NCBI RefSeq assembly: GCF_024509525.1
Contig: NZ_JAMWEM010000001.1
Location: 336,909 to 400,908, forward strand
Length of the DNA stretch: 64,000 nucleotides
Origin: Streptococcus suis
GTDB taxonomy: Bacteria; Bacillota; Bacilli; Lactobacillales; Streptococcaceae
Direction of reading: 5' to 3'
The position numbers and the translations under genes were made by a program. The notes beneath the pieces are model-generated. The model made no database searches and was not told the DNA's origin. It worked only from the letters and a program-made list of their open reading frames with translations. This document shows, in pieces, positions 1 through 9,178 of the stretch (within the stretch, counting starts at the first letter, position 1; every line of letters starts with the position of its first letter).

Positions 1-408
1 GGCTTCACGCGCCATTTTATATTCCAATGGATATTCGGCTGAAATATTGGGTAGCTTACTTTCTTGATAACTATTCTTTAAAACCGCCTGATATGCACAA
101 TAGACATGATCTGTCAGTGTCACATATAGATATTCTTGTACAGGGTAATGATAAGTTTCTACCAGATGATTAATAACCGTGTAGGTTGCCGAAATAAAAT
201 CTAGTGGAATATCTTTTAATAAGGTTAGAAAATTTTCTTTGGCTTCATCATTTTTTAGCGAAAAGATATTTTCTATCTTATCCTTAACAATCAAATCTCC
301 CTTTTTCTTTTGAAAGGTTATACCTAATCCCATCACGACTGCCTGTTCCCCATGTTCATTTTTCACCAGGGCAGCGTTATTATTTAGTGACTGTATAATC
401 CTAAACAT
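1..408 (-). CDS. lacT: LacT, BglG-family transcription antiterminator (N-terminal part, cut by window edge)
   Basis: 136 codons are visible from ATG at 408 and the frame is still open at base 1. Residues 1-55 (start MFRIIQSLNNNAALV, then GLGITFQKKKGD) look like the CAT RNA-binding domain of the LicT/SacY/BglG family; the following residues contain DHVYCAY, typical of the first PTS-regulation domain. The family binds a RAT hairpin in nascent RNA, prevents termination, and is controlled by PTS phosphorylation. A good ribosome-binding site (AGGAGG) precedes the ATG. The gene follows lacD and a RAT/terminator, so it probably controls itself and downstream lac PTS genes beyond the edge. The name rests on operon context. 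Confidence 0.9.
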   Translation of the reverse strand, partial: MFRIIQSLNNNAALVKNEHGEQAVVMGLGITFQKKKGDLIVKDKIENIFSLKNDEAKENFLTLLKDIPLDFISATYTVINHLVETYHYPVQEYLYVTLTDHVYCAYQAVLKNSYQESKLPNISAEYPLEYKMAREA

Positions 409-437
409 ATATCCCTCCTATATTTTTAAGCAAAAAA

Positions 438-512
438 AGACTACAAACAAACCGAGAATATCCTACTCTCAAATCCATTTGTAGTCTTGCCTAATCGAAT
501 TAGTTACAATCC
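438..512 (-). promoter_or_regulatory. RAT antiterminator site and overlapping intrinsic terminator
   Basis: Read on the minus strand, 512-481 begins GGATTGTAACTAATTCGATT and continues AGGCAAGACTAC. This matches the ribonucleic antiterminator bound by LicT/LacT proteins (GGATTGTTACT...GGCAAAACC). Its 3' part overlaps a terminator with perfect 10-bp arms (478-487 with 438-447, AGACTACAAA) followed by seven T residues on the minus strand. RAT and terminator are mutually exclusive. The element lies between lacD and lacT, so termination would separate lacABCD from lacT and the genes after it. Confidence 0.88.
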
Positions 513-595
513 ACTCTATTCTTGCTGATGAGATTATTATAGCATATTCTCAGAAAATGTAAACCCTTTCTTTTAAGAAAATGGTTATTTTTCAA

Positions 596-1573
596 TTATT
601 TTTCTAGCCAAGAAGTTGCTGTTTGAGACAAGACTGCATCAAGTCCCTCGATATTTTCACGACCAACAGTTCGTAACCATTCACGTGCTGCTTCTTCCCC
701 TTGCTCAATATAGACTGGCACAACACCTGCCCATGTTGCACGACCGCAGAGAACACCGTTAAATTTAGCACCTGCTTCATGTGCAAATACTAGTGTATCT
801 TGGAAAAGCTTAGCAGAAACACCTGCACTTAGATAAATGTATGGCAAATGAGTTGATGCTTCTTGTTGACGGAAATATTCGGCTGCTTCTTCTTTTGTAT
901 AGATGACTTCCCCTGTTCCAAAGCCTTCTACAAAATTCATGTTCACAGGTACTTCTATCTTGAGAACATCTACTCCAAAGCGTTCATCCGAAAATACTTT
1001 CATAGCCTCATTTACTTTTCGAGGTTTGACTTTTGCAAATTCCACACTGGCATTGTCTTCAATTGTTTCATCGTAGCTCAAAATTTCCAAAAAGAATGGC
1101 AAACCTTCAGCCTGACATTCTGAACCTAAGCGTTCAATATAGGCATGTTTTTGAAGATTGACGGATGGGTCTCCATCAACGTCATAGTAGAGTAGAAACT
1201 TAATCGCATCTGCCCCTTCTTCTTTTAGTCGTTTTACAGACCACTCTACTAAGCAATCTGGTAATCGACTTGTAGAGCTGATATCATAGCCAGTTTTTTC
1301 ATAAGCCAAAAGCAAACCGCACTGTTCGTCACGGGCGCGTGATGCTGGCAAACCAAATTCAGGATCTAACAGAATTGAGGAAGAAAACTGTGTTAATTCC
1401 TCTGAAACTAGTTTCTTTAGTTCTTCCATCTGCTCCACAGTAGGTTCTTCTGTCTGATGTTTTGCCATCATTTTTTTCAGGGCTCCACGTTGGTCAAAAG
1501 CTAAAGCTGAAATAATACCTGCTTCATTACTTACTTTTTTCATGTATTTTCTTTTATCTGCTGTTACTACCAT
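596..1573 (-). CDS. lacD: Tagatose-1,6-bisphosphate aldolase
   Basis: 325 aa class I-type aldolase that splits tagatose-1,6-bisphosphate to glyceraldehyde-3-P and dihydroxyacetone-P, the last step of the tagatose-6-P pathway in the cytoplasm. The sequence is clearly Lac[20 protein letters not shown] at the N terminus, [14 protein letters not shown] and [13 protein letters not shown]. The ATG at 1573 is chosen over one at 1618 because it restores the usual family length and lies one base after the lacC stop (1575-1577), as expected for translational coupling. It is followed by the RAT/terminator before lacT. Confidence 0.95.
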   Translation of the reverse strand: MVVTADKRKYMKKVSNEAGIISALAFDQRGALKKMMAKHQTEEPTVEQMEELKKLVSEELTQFSSSILLDPEFGLPASRARDEQCGLLLAYEKTGYDISSTSRLPDCLVEWSVKRLKEEGADAIKFLLYYDVDGDPSVNLQKHAYIERLGSECQAEGLPFFLEILSYDETIEDNASVEFAKVKPRKVNEAMKVFSDERFGVDVLKIEVPVNMNFVEGFGTGEVIYTKEEAAEYFRQQEASTHLPYIYLSAGVSAKLFQDTLVFAHEAGAKFNGVLCGRATWAGVVPVYIEQGEEAAREWLRTVGRENIEGLDAVLSQTATSWLEK

Positions 1574-1574
1574 A

Positions 1575-2507
1575 TTATACCTCTTCGACTTCGATTTGAG
1601 AATACAACGATTCTGCATTTTCTAAATTGACGTAACCCGTCTGTTCTTCCTGGGCATTTAACATGCCTAAAACATTAGCCTTTTTAAGTAATTCTGTATC
1701 AGGTAAGGAATGTACCAAACTAGCTGCAATACCTGCAACTGTTGAATCTCCCGATCCTACTGGATTGACGACTTTGATTTTTGGAATTCTGACACGATAG
1801 AACTTGTCATTGTGCTTGGCAAAAGCCCCCTGTGCCCCTAATGAGACGACTATCCAATCAATTCCTTGGAAAAGTTGACCAGACAAAACTGATTTCAACT
1901 CTTGAATATCATCAGTAACTTCTTTACCAATCAGTTGTGATAACTCTTCTGTATTTGGCTTAATAACTGTCGGCTTCTGCTGGCTTTCTAAAACGTTTTT
2001 CAGCGCCTCACCAGAACAATCCAGAACAACAGCTACACCGTATTTTTTACAAAGTTCGACAATCTCAACATAATAATTGCTAGCAAGTCCCTTAGGCAAA
2101 CTTCCTGAAATAACAACAACATCTACATTGTTCAGGACGATTTCAAGGTGTTCGATAAAATTCAAGGCTTCATGTTCTTGAATAGTTGGGCCTTGTTCTA
2201 AAATCTCCGTCTGTTTGCCATCATGAAGTACCGCAATACAGTTACGTGTTTCGCTCCCAATTTCCACAAAGGAATTTTTAATATCATTTCGAGTGAGTTG
2301 TTTCTTGACATAACTTCCAATTTCACCGCCAATAAAGCCTGTTGCTACAACATCTTCACCAATTTGTTTCAAAACTCGTGTGACATTAAGCCCCTTGCCT
2401 CCAGCTGTTTTTTGAACGTTTTCTACTCGATTGACCGTATCCAAATGAAAGGTATCCAATTGATAGGCAATATCAACTGACGGATTTAAGGTGATTGTCA
2501 AAATCAT
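1575..2507 (-). CDS. lacC: Tagatose-6-phosphate kinase
   Basis: 310 aa PfkB-family sugar kinase phosphorylating tagatose-6-P with ATP. Visible signatures are the N-terminal [18 protein letters not shown], the [15 protein letters not shown] block, SGSLPKG, and the C-terminal PfkB signature [14 protein letters not shown] with the catalytic Asp. It lies between lacB (9 bp away) and lacD (1 bp away) in one operon. 1-Phosphofructokinase is a close paralog; the lac context decides. Confidence 0.95.
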   Translation of the reverse strand: MILTITLNPSVDIAYQLDTFHLDTVNRVENVQKTAGGKGLNVTRVLKQIGEDVVATGFIGGEIGSYVKKQLTRNDIKNSFVEIGSETRNCIAVLHDGKQTEILEQGPTIQEHEALNFIEHLEIVLNNVDVVVISGSLPKGLASNYYVEIVELCKKYGVAVVLDCSGEALKNVLESQQKPTVIKPNTEELSQLIGKEVTDDIQELKSVLSGQLFQGIDWIVVSLGAQGAFAKHNDKFYRVRIPKIKVVNPVGSGDSTVAGIAASLVHSLPDTELLKKANVLGMLNAQEEQTGYVNLENAESLYSQIEVEEV

Positions 2508-2516
2508 GTGAGCCTC

Positions 2517-3035
<519 letters not shown>

Positions 3036-3058
3036 TTATTCTCCTTTGTTTACAACAA

Positions 3059-3481
3059 TTAGCACATTTTATTTAGCATATCGACACGAATTTGGTGACG
3101 GCCACCATCATACTCACCTTCAACAAATCCTTTAACGATATTTTTAGCAATTCCTTCTCCTACAATCTCACTACCGATTGTAATAATACGCGAATTGTTA
3201 TGTCCTCTTGTCATATAGGCAGAGCGTTCGTCTGAAACTTCTGCAGCGATCATGCCTTTGACTTTAGTTGCGGTCATAAATGGACCAACACCATAAGCAT
3301 CAATCACAATGCCAAGATTTCCTTCCTCTTGATTAACTTCTGCAACTACTGCCAAAGTTGTATCAACAAAATCACTTCCATCACTGACATCTTTAAAGTC
3401 ATATGATTTTTCTAGCAAATAATCTTTAATAACGTCTTTTAGTTTTGAGCCCGCTGGATCAGCACCGATAATGATTGTCAT
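3059..3481 (-). CDS. lacA: Galactose-6-phosphate isomerase subunit LacA
   Basis: 140 aa member of the RpiB/LacAB family and partner of LacB in galactose-6-P isomerisation. It begins [19 protein letters not shown] and contains [18 protein letters not shown]; the CGTG motif of LacB is replaced here (DAYGVG), as is normal for LacA. First gene of the lacABCD operon, 99 bp downstream of a near-consensus promoter with a palindromic cre-like element. Confidence 0.95.
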   Translation of the reverse strand: MTIIIGADPAGSKLKDVIKDYLLEKSYDFKDVSDGSDFVDTTLAVVAEVNQEEGNLGIVIDAYGVGPFMTATKVKGMIAAEVSDERSAYMTRGHNNSRIITIGSEIVGEGIAKNIVKGFVEGEYDGGRHQIRVDMLNKMC

Positions 3482-3550
3482 AACCTATCTCCTAACAAAA
3501 ATAGAAAGTTGTAGCCATATTTGGCAGAAAATCTTTGTTTTGCAAAACTT

Positions 3551-3645
3551 AGAAAAAGCGTTTTCGCTTTTTCTGTTTAAATTATACAACCAAACAAACA
3601 TAAAGTCAACATATTTTGTTTTATTTTTGTTTATTTTTTTCGTAT
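3551..3645 (-). promoter_or_regulatory. lacA promoter with cre-like palindrome and probable LacR operator
   Basis: On the minus strand -35 TTGACT (3604-3609) and -10 TATAAT (3581-3586) are 17 bp apart. Just downstream of the start site lies a perfect palindrome, AGAAAAAGCG TTTT CGCTTTTTCT (3551-3574), containing cre-like cores on both strands, so CcpA is the inferred binder. Upstream of -35, a stretch reading AAAAATAAACAAAAATA on the minus strand recurs as AAAAATAAACAAGAATA upstream of lacR (about 4488-4504), suggesting a shared LacR operator. Confidence 0.75.
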
Positions 3646-3653
3646 GCAAACAA

Positions 3654-3679
3654 AAAACCAACATTTCACTGTTGGTTTT
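3654..3679 (-). terminator. Terminator of lacR
   Basis: Perfect 10-bp arms (AAAACCAACA / TGTTGGTTTT) with a 6-nt loop, followed on the minus strand by a T-rich run. It lies just after the lacR stop and separates lacR from the lacA promoter. Confidence 0.85.
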
Positions 3680-3686
3680 GATAACT

Positions 3687-4454
3687 TTATGATTTTGTAG
3701 TGATAATTTCGATGTGCTTACTTAATAATTGGTAATTTTCATCCTTTTCATTCATATCTGTCACTAGAGCAGTTACATCATTCAAATCACAAAAGGAAGT
3801 AAAATCATCTTTTCCAATTTTTGAGGCATCTAGCAGTAGATATTTTTCTAACGAATGTTTAATGGCAATATTTTGCGTATAGGCTTCCGCTAGGGTGGAG
3901 GTCATGACATCAGTTCCCTTAAGTCCGTTACCTGAAAAGAAAATCTTGCTGAATCGCATTTTTTCTAAACTTGTATTGGTAATTTCTCCTACAAAAGATT
4001 CTGTCACTTGGCGATATTCTCCCCCCAGAAGAAAGACTTGAAACTCCTCGGTCTTCTTTTGAGATAGGATGGTAAAAACAGGCATACAGTTTGTGATGAC
4101 TGTTAGGCGAGGATTTTTAATGGCCTCAGCCAGAAAGGCCACTGTTGTTCCTGGGCCTAAGAACACCGTGTCTCCATCTTCTATCAGTTGTGCAGCCCTT
4201 TCCGCTATCTCTTGCTTGGCTTCCTTATTCTGAATGTGTTTCTCAGAATGGGAATATTCCCGATATTGAAAAGCCTTATTACTTCTAGCACCGCCGTGAA
4301 TTTTTGTTAAGACACCTTGCTCTTCCAATTCAATAAAATCACGTCGAACAGTCATATCAGTAACATTTAGCAATTCTACTATCTCAGAAATTCGAACTGT
4401 GCCTTTTTTGTTTACCAATCGTGTAATTTCTTCTAGTCGTTCTCGTTTATTCAT
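3687..4454 (-). CDS. lacR: Lactose phosphotransferase system repressor LacR (DeoR family)
   Basis: 255 aa DeoR-family regulator. Residues 1-57 form the [22 protein letters not shown] followed by [18 protein letters not shown] and KIHGGA, the DeoR signature. The C-terminal two thirds is a DeoRC sensor fold ([30 protein letters not shown]). LacR repressors respond to tagatose-6-P. It lies upstream of lacABCD on the same strand, has its own terminator, and shares a putative operator with the lacA promoter. Substrate assignment is by context. Confidence 0.9.
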   Translation of the reverse strand: MNKRERLEEITRLVNKKGTVRISEIVELLNVTDMTVRRDFIELEEQGVLTKIHGGARSNKAFQYREYSHSEKHIQNKEAKQEIAERAAQLIEDGDTVFLGPGTTVAFLAEAIKNPRLTVITNCMPVFTILSQKKTEEFQVFLLGGEYRQVTESFVGEITNTSLEKMRFSKIFFSGNGLKGTDVMTSTLAEAYTQNIAIKHSLEKYLLLDASKIGKDDFTSFCDLNDVTALVTDMNEKDENYQLLSKHIEIITTKS

Positions 4455-4691
4455 GTGTAATCCTTTGTTGTTTTTTTACATTATATCAAAAATAAACAAG
4501 AATATGTTGGAATTTTGAACATTTGTTCGAAATTGATTGGAGGTTATTGTCTAGCATCGTTCGTTTGGAAGATATCACATTAGTGAAAAAAAGGAAGAAA
4601 ATGAGAGCCGTAGCTCTCACTTAAATCAATTAATTCGTAATTTTTTCCTAATTATTATTTGTAAATTTCTTTGATAAAGACCATCACTACT

Positions 4692-4931
4692 TCAAACAGT
4701 CGTTGAACAACCAATCTGATTAGCAATATGTTCCAACTTTGAAATTGAACACTTAGTATAGTTCATTCTCTTTTTAAGTAAAAGTAAAATATCTTCAATG
4801 TCAGAAAATTGGTTAAGAATTATTCTTCCATTTGAACTAGAGTTAACAGTAATCAAACTAAATAGGTGTGCTGTCTGTTCAGAGGTAAATTGATCTGAAT
4901 ATCTCTTTCTAAAATAATGAAATGTCTTCAA
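4692..4931 (-). CDS. Small ORF of unknown function, possible gene remnant
   Basis: About 79 codons from a TTG at 4931 with no convincing ribosome-binding site; the open frame extends upstream to about 4960 without an ATG. It is charged and basic at the N terminus (KTFHYFRKRY) and ends in IANQIGCSTTV. No family is recognised. It sits next to the truncated end of the group II intron, so it may be the 3' stump of a gene lost in the same rearrangement. Confidence 0.3.
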   Translation of the reverse strand: MKTFHYFRKRYSDQFTSEQTAHLFSLITVNSSSNGRIILNQFSDIEDILLLLKKRMNYTKCSISKLEHIANQIGCSTTV

Positions 4932-5025
4932 TAATGCTTTTAAGCTTTGCCCGAATTGATAAACTTATAACTAAAACCTATCCCAAATTTTAGCTTATAA
5001 TCAACACCTTTTTCACCACTTGAAG

Positions 5026-5307
5026 TTACTCCATAGATTGTTGTATCATTCTATCCATGACTGTTGGGATACCTAACTGACGGACTCCTCCCTTAGGTTT
5101 GGGAATTTTAACTCGTAGGACTGGCTGAGGTTTGTACTTCCTCTGCTTTATGAGTTCTTTAGTTGAACGCCAGTGTTTGCGGAGATAGTCATCTATTTCG
5201 TCAATAGTTACGCCGTCAATTCCTGCTGAACCTTTATTGGCTCTAACTTGATTGTAAGCGTCCAACATATTTGAACGTGATAGAATATTGTCTAATAACT
5301 GTGACAT
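5026..5307 (-). pseudogene. ltrA: Truncated group II intron reverse transcriptase/maturase (N-terminal 93 codons)
   Basis: The reading frame begins MSQLLDNILSRSNMLDAYNQ, contains NKGSAGIDGVT and PKPKGGVRQLGIPTVMDR, the N-terminal RT0/RT1 part of group II intron reverse transcriptases of the class C type, then stops after MIQQSME. Intact proteins are over 400 aa, so the catalytic YADD region, maturase domain and 3' intron RNA domains are missing. The break falls near 5030. It is encoded within the intron fragment 5026-6109. Confidence 0.9.
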
Positions 5308-5735
5308 GTGCGTATTCCTTTCTTGTTTCGGTGTCAGTAGGATATCTTATATTGGTGAACGTTCTTCTAGTCAATACGTGACCACCTCCAGTTCTATCAG
5401 ACCGCTAGTTTTACAGACACAAGTGAAGTAGGTATACTTCGGTTTGACAGCCTATATTTTCAGTGTCAAACTTTCAACAGTCACTCCCCTGACTGTTGAA
5501 ATATTCAGCCCTTCGTTCCGTTTCCATTACAGAAATTTCATCACTACTATGACCTAGGCTGAGAGTCTGCCTCAGCCATTGTTGTTCAACGAAGAATGAG
5601 TTGATAACAACAATAGGCGAGGGTACTTCTCATGATTCGTTGTTACTACGTCTTATTGACGCCCATGAGACCTCACGGGATAAGTCGTACATCTTTCCTC
5701 GTTTACACAAGATATGAGGACGTTAAAAGGTCTAA

Positions 5736-5793
5736 GTGAAAAAGATAATTCCTCCTAGAGTCACTGGACTCTAGGAGGAATTATCTTTTTCAC
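5736..5793. repeat. 27-bp perfect inverted repeat with 4-nt loop
   Basis: The arms 5736-5762 and 5767-5793 are fully complementary (outer end GTGAAAAAGATAATTCC, inner end CTAGAGTC) around the loop ACTG. It lies inside the intron fragment, between the 5' RNA domain and the RT start, and is absent from the shorter second copy, which does not reach this far. Group II domains rarely have such long unbroken stems, so a later insertion is possible. Confidence 0.85.
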
Positions 5794-6110
5794 ACTGACC
5801 TTAGTCCGAATTCAATTACTCTCGTGATTTACGCCTATAGGTTACGACTACCTTTTTGGACTTTAGTGCTCTTTGCCACCTTATCCGCTATATACGCCTT
5901 TGTATCACGTTTCTGTTCGTAGTGCCACGATTTCGCTATCCCTTCCTCTAACGATTTTGGTTTCTAGCGTCAGACTTAAACCGGTCTCTCCCCAGACCGT
6001 TTTAATCCGATACCTCACGATATTCAGGCTTGAGAGTCGCTATTGGGTTCACCGGTAGCGGGTGCCCACGGAGGACTTTCACCTCAGATGTACAACATGC
6101 CCGTCGTACA

Positions 6111-6146
6111 AAGAAAAAGCCAAGAAAAATCTTGACCTTTAGATAG
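6111..6146 (-). terminator. Terminator after the GH31 gene, at the intron insertion point
   Basis: On the minus strand AAGGTCAAGA-TTTT-TCTTGGCTTT forms a 10-pair stem counting two G-U pairs, followed by TTCTTT and then directly by the intron 5' end. It is placed after the last gene of the sugar-utilisation operon. Confidence 0.7.
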
Positions 6147-6261
6147 TCTTCATATCGTTATTACCAAATAGGGATACCATGACTTTAATAATTTAAGTTA
6201 TTAATTTTTATTATCGTGTGAATTATTTATACATTTATTTTTTATTCTTGGAGGAGAAAAA

Positions 6262-8484
6262 TTAGCTAATATATAATAATTCAGTCAGTTGTTCACGAAG
6301 TCTAGGTTCTAAACGATTTAATGAAGCTATCTTATGCAGTATATTTTGACTATTTTCCAATTCTCGAACTACAATGTGCTTTGTATCATAGTCAATTTCC
6401 AAATCTTGTAAACAAGAGTAAACTCTGTCAATAAATGTACTATTTTTTTCAAGTGGTGTAGCATCAAATGGTACCATAGTATCCCCATTCTCCACTATCA
6501 CGTCTTCCTGTCTTATTGCATGAAAAATGAGACGATGTTTCCGGTTGGCCGGAATGATAGTAGCATCACCTGAATAGGAAATTTGAACCTCTCCTTCTTC
6601 CCATCGTAGCTCACAACTAGTAATTAACCGTTTCTCATTGAGGTCTTCAACTAAGTCAAATGAATTTGATATTCCTGGGAAAATATGCCATTCAATTATT
6701 TCCGGTAATCTCACACCTGTCTTTGCTGGTTTTGCATCCAAGGGGATTATTGCCCCTTCTTTAGCGAACACTGGGATCTCTTCTTTTTTTCTATAAATAG
6801 GAAGTTTGATTGGTCCAGCATATTCGTCATCCGTGAAAAAATTATACCATTTACCTTCAGGAAACCAGACTTCAACACGTCCTTTTTTATCTGAAGGGTT
6901 TGATTTTTCAGTAATAGGAGCCACCATTAAGTCTGAACCAAAAAAATACTGATTCGGAACTGAATAACTTTCATCGCTATAAGGATAATTATAGTACATA
7001 GGGGTAATTAGTGGTATACCATTTTCGTGGGTCCGCACATTCATTGTATAAAGGTATGGTATTAATTTATGTCGAAGTCGAAGATATACTTTCATACTCT
7101 CAGCAATTTCTAAGCTGTAGCCCCAAGGCTCCTTACTTTGAAATGGACTATTTGAACTATGAAGGCGGTTTATAGGACTAAAGACACCAAATTGTAGCCA
7201 GCGCAAAGCAAGTTCTTCATCATGATAACCGAGCATATGGCCTCCAATATCATGACTCCACCAAGAATAGCCAATATTTGAAGCTGTACTGGTAAAGTAA
7301 GGTTGAAATGCTAAAGACGACCATGTTGTCACTGTATCTCCTGAAAAACCAATGGGAAATCTATGACTTCCAGGACCTGCATATCGAGATAAAATGACAC
7401 TGTTATTTCCCTCTCGCGTAATATCTTTAAAATGATAATAATTCAATAACCATAGGGGATCTATCTGTCCCTCAGTCCCTTGTTGCCAGTCAATCCACCA
7501 AAAATCAACACCTTGTTTTTCTAATGGATGATGGACTTCTTCAAAATATGCCTTTCTAAAATCTTCATTTGACATGTTAAATAGCGCAGGTTCTTCAATT
7601 GTAGTATTGAGAGAAAGTCGTTTCGCTACCGCCGGATATGCATCCTCAAAGGCACGTATTCCATCAGCTGGATGTACATTTAAAGTTGTCTTCAAACCAC
7701 GTTTATGCAACTCATTCAAAAATCTCTCTGGATCAGGGAATAATTTTTTATTCCATGAATAACCTGTCCATCCGCTACCAAATCTTTCTGGTACATCATT
7801 TGTTAAATGCCAATCCATATCAATTACACTTACCGAAAGAGGCACATTCTCAGCTTCAAACTTATCCATAAGACCAAGGTATCCTTCTTCTGAATATGCC
7901 CAATATCTACTCCACCAATTTCCAAGTGCAAAACGAGGTAGCAAAGGTGTCGAACCTGTTAGGTGATAAAAATCTTTTAGTGCTGTATAGTAATCTCGTC
8001 CATAACCAAAAAAGTATATATCAATAACATTCTCTGGCCTTTCTACAGGGTTGCACATTTTATCAAAAACAAAACTGCTCGAATCATCTAATATTGCAAA
8101 ACCATTTTTGCTCATTATTCCATCTTCGAGTTCTATTGAGCCATCAACGAAATCCAACGTTCGATTAGTCCCGCCCAAGTTTGAATATTGGTTCCCAAAA
8201 TACCAACGATTCCCATAAGCGGACAGATTGTTTTTTACATCAATGAATAATCCACTATTACTAAAAAGACTTTTATCATAGTGTAGGTGTAAAAAATCCG
8301 TAATAATTTCCAATCGATTTTCATCTTCTAATACATTAAGAGATAACTCAGATGTAAACGTTCTATTTTGAACGACTCTGGTCAATCTGTCTTCAAAATA
8401 GCCATTCTCTGAATACTCCAATCGAATCAACTGATTAGTTAAAACTGATATTCTATATTTTTTTCCTTCAAAAACTGTTTGCAT
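6262..8484 (-). CDS. Glycoside hydrolase family 31 (alpha-glucosidase/alpha-xylosidase type)
   Basis: About 740 aa cytoplasmic enzyme (no signal peptide) with an N-terminal beta-sandwich, a (beta/alpha)8 domain and C-terminal beta domains. The nucleophile motif is FWWIDWQQG (Asp about 332) and the acid/base region SGDTVTTW (Asp about 383), both GH31 signatures; WSHDIGGH follows. The ATG at 8484 is preferred over 8529 because AGGAGAGG precedes it and it avoids overlap with the upstream gene. It is the last gene of an operon with an LplABC-type importer, so it probably cleaves an imported alpha-linked oligosaccharide. The exact substrate cannot be told. Confidence 0.88.
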   Translation of the reverse strand: MQTVFEGKKYRISVLTNQLIRLEYSENGYFEDRLTRVVQNRTFTSELSLNVLEDENRLEIITDFLHLHYDKSLFSNSGLFIDVKNNLSAYGNRWYFGNQYSNLGGTNRTLDFVDGSIELEDGIMSKNGFAILDDSSSFVFDKMCNPVERPENVIDIYFFGYGRDYYTALKDFYHLTGSTPLLPRFALGNWWSRYWAYSEEGYLGLMDKFEAENVPLSVSVIDMDWHLTNDVPERFGSGWTGYSWNKKLFPDPERFLNELHKRGLKTTLNVHPADGIRAFEDAYPAVAKRLSLNTTIEEPALFNMSNEDFRKAYFEEVHHPLEKQGVDFWWIDWQQGTEGQIDPLWLLNYYHFKDITREGNNSVILSRYAGPGSHRFPIGFSGDTVTTWSSLAFQPYFTSTASNIGYSWWSHDIGGHMLGYHDEELALRWLQFGVFSPINRLHSSNSPFQSKEPWGYSLEIAESMKVYLRLRHKLIPYLYTMNVRTHENGIPLITPMYYNYPYSDESYSVPNQYFFGSDLMVAPITEKSNPSDKKGRVEVWFPEGKWYNFFTDDEYAGPIKLPIYRKKEEIPVFAKEGAIIPLDAKPAKTGVRLPEIIEWHIFPGISNSFDLVEDLNEKRLITSCELRWEEGEVQISYSGDATIIPANRKHRLIFHAIRQEDVIVENGDTMVPFDATPLEKNSTFIDRVYSCLQDLEIDYDTKHIVVRELENSQNILHKIASLNRLEPRLREQLTELLYIS

Positions 8485-8492
8485 AACCTCTC

Positions 8493-9113
8493 CTATTTTG
8501 TAATACTCAAAATATGATTCGTCAACCAAGCATTTAAACCTGCAAGAGCAGATATTCCACCAAATGTAAACACATATAGAGCTGTAAAAATGCCAACGAT
8601 ATTACTAATTGAAAAATAAATGACAAAAATATTCAGCCAAATTAAGAAAATACTATAAAATGGCTTTTTTACTATTAACAAAAAGCTATTTTTTATTGCT
8701 CGAAAAATCCCATCTTCATACAGACAAATATACGTTAGACTCACCAATAATATTATAAACCACATAATTGAAATCACAATCAATACAGTCAAACCAATCC
8801 ATCTTATTGGTTCATCTTGATTGAGAAAAAATATAAATTCAAATAGTAACAAAAATGATATTATAAGCAAACCTAACCAAATAATCGTAGACTGTCGAAA
8901 ATTAGTCTTAAAGTAATGAAAATAGGATTTAATTATCCCATTCTCTTCTTTTCTTAATATACGCTGCCAACTTCCATTCAATGCGGCCATTGAGGCACCA
9001 ATGGTTAATAATGGTAGACTTGTTAAAATAAATAATAAATTAAGAATAAAAATATCTGAAATTCTTGAAAAAATACGAAAATACCTAGATTCAATTGAAA
9101 AAATTTTTCTCAT
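8493..9113 (-). CDS. DUF624 (YesL-like) membrane protein
   Basis: 206 aa with about five hydrophobic segments: ILNLLFILTSLPLLTIGASMAAL near the start (given in part: LFILTSLPLLTIGAS), IIWLGLLIISFLLLFEFIF, VLIVISIMWFIILLVSLTY and two later ones. The SLPLLTIGAS(M)AAL pattern early in the protein is typical of DUF624. Such proteins accompany LplABC/YtePQ-type oligosaccharide importers and YesMN two-component systems; their role is not well established. It lies between the solute-binding gene and the GH31 gene, 9 bp from the latter. Confidence 0.8.
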   Translation of the reverse strand: MRKIFSIESRYFRIFSRISDIFILNLLFILTSLPLLTIGASMAALNGSWQRILRKEENGIIKSYFHYFKTNFRQSTIIWLGLLIISFLLLFEFIFFLNQDEPIRWIGLTVLIVISIMWFIILLVSLTYICLYEDGIFRAIKNSFLLIVKKPFYSIFLIWLNIFVIYFSISNIVGIFTALYVFTFGGISALAGLNAWLTNHILSITK

Positions 9114-9134
9114 TTTACAGTCCTATTTTAAAGC

Positions 9135-9155
9135 AAGGGGAGAATTTCTCCCCTT
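9135..9155 (-). terminator. Strong hairpin after the solute-binding protein gene
   Basis: AAGGGGAGAA-T-TTCTCCCCTT, practically perfect 10-bp arms, sits between the binding-protein stop (9179) and the DUF624 start (9113). There is no long T-run, so it is more likely an mRNA-stabilising or partial terminator that keeps binding-protein expression high relative to the downstream genes. Confidence 0.6.
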
Positions 9156-9178
9156 ATGGCATTTACAGTAATTACTCT

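Larger units (their letters stand above)
5026..6109 (-). mobile_element. Group II intron fragment, copy 1 (5' end to within the RT gene)
   Basis: On the minus strand the intron starts at about 6109 with GTACGACGGGCATG and continues ATCTGAGGTGAAAGTCCTCC, a typical 5' end of class C bacterial introns, then runs into the truncated RT gene. Its first 235 nt (6109-5875) are repeated without indels at 15206-14972. Immediately upstream on the same strand is a hairpin plus T-run (6146-6111), the target type preferred by class C introns. The 3' half is lost. The stretch between the RNA 5' domain and the RT gene holds a 27-bp perfect palindrome. Confidence 0.85.

Noticed and set aside
5873..6058. + strand ORF of 61 codons
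   Set aside because: It is antisense to the group II intron RNA 5' domain; the second intron copy gives a similar spurious frame.
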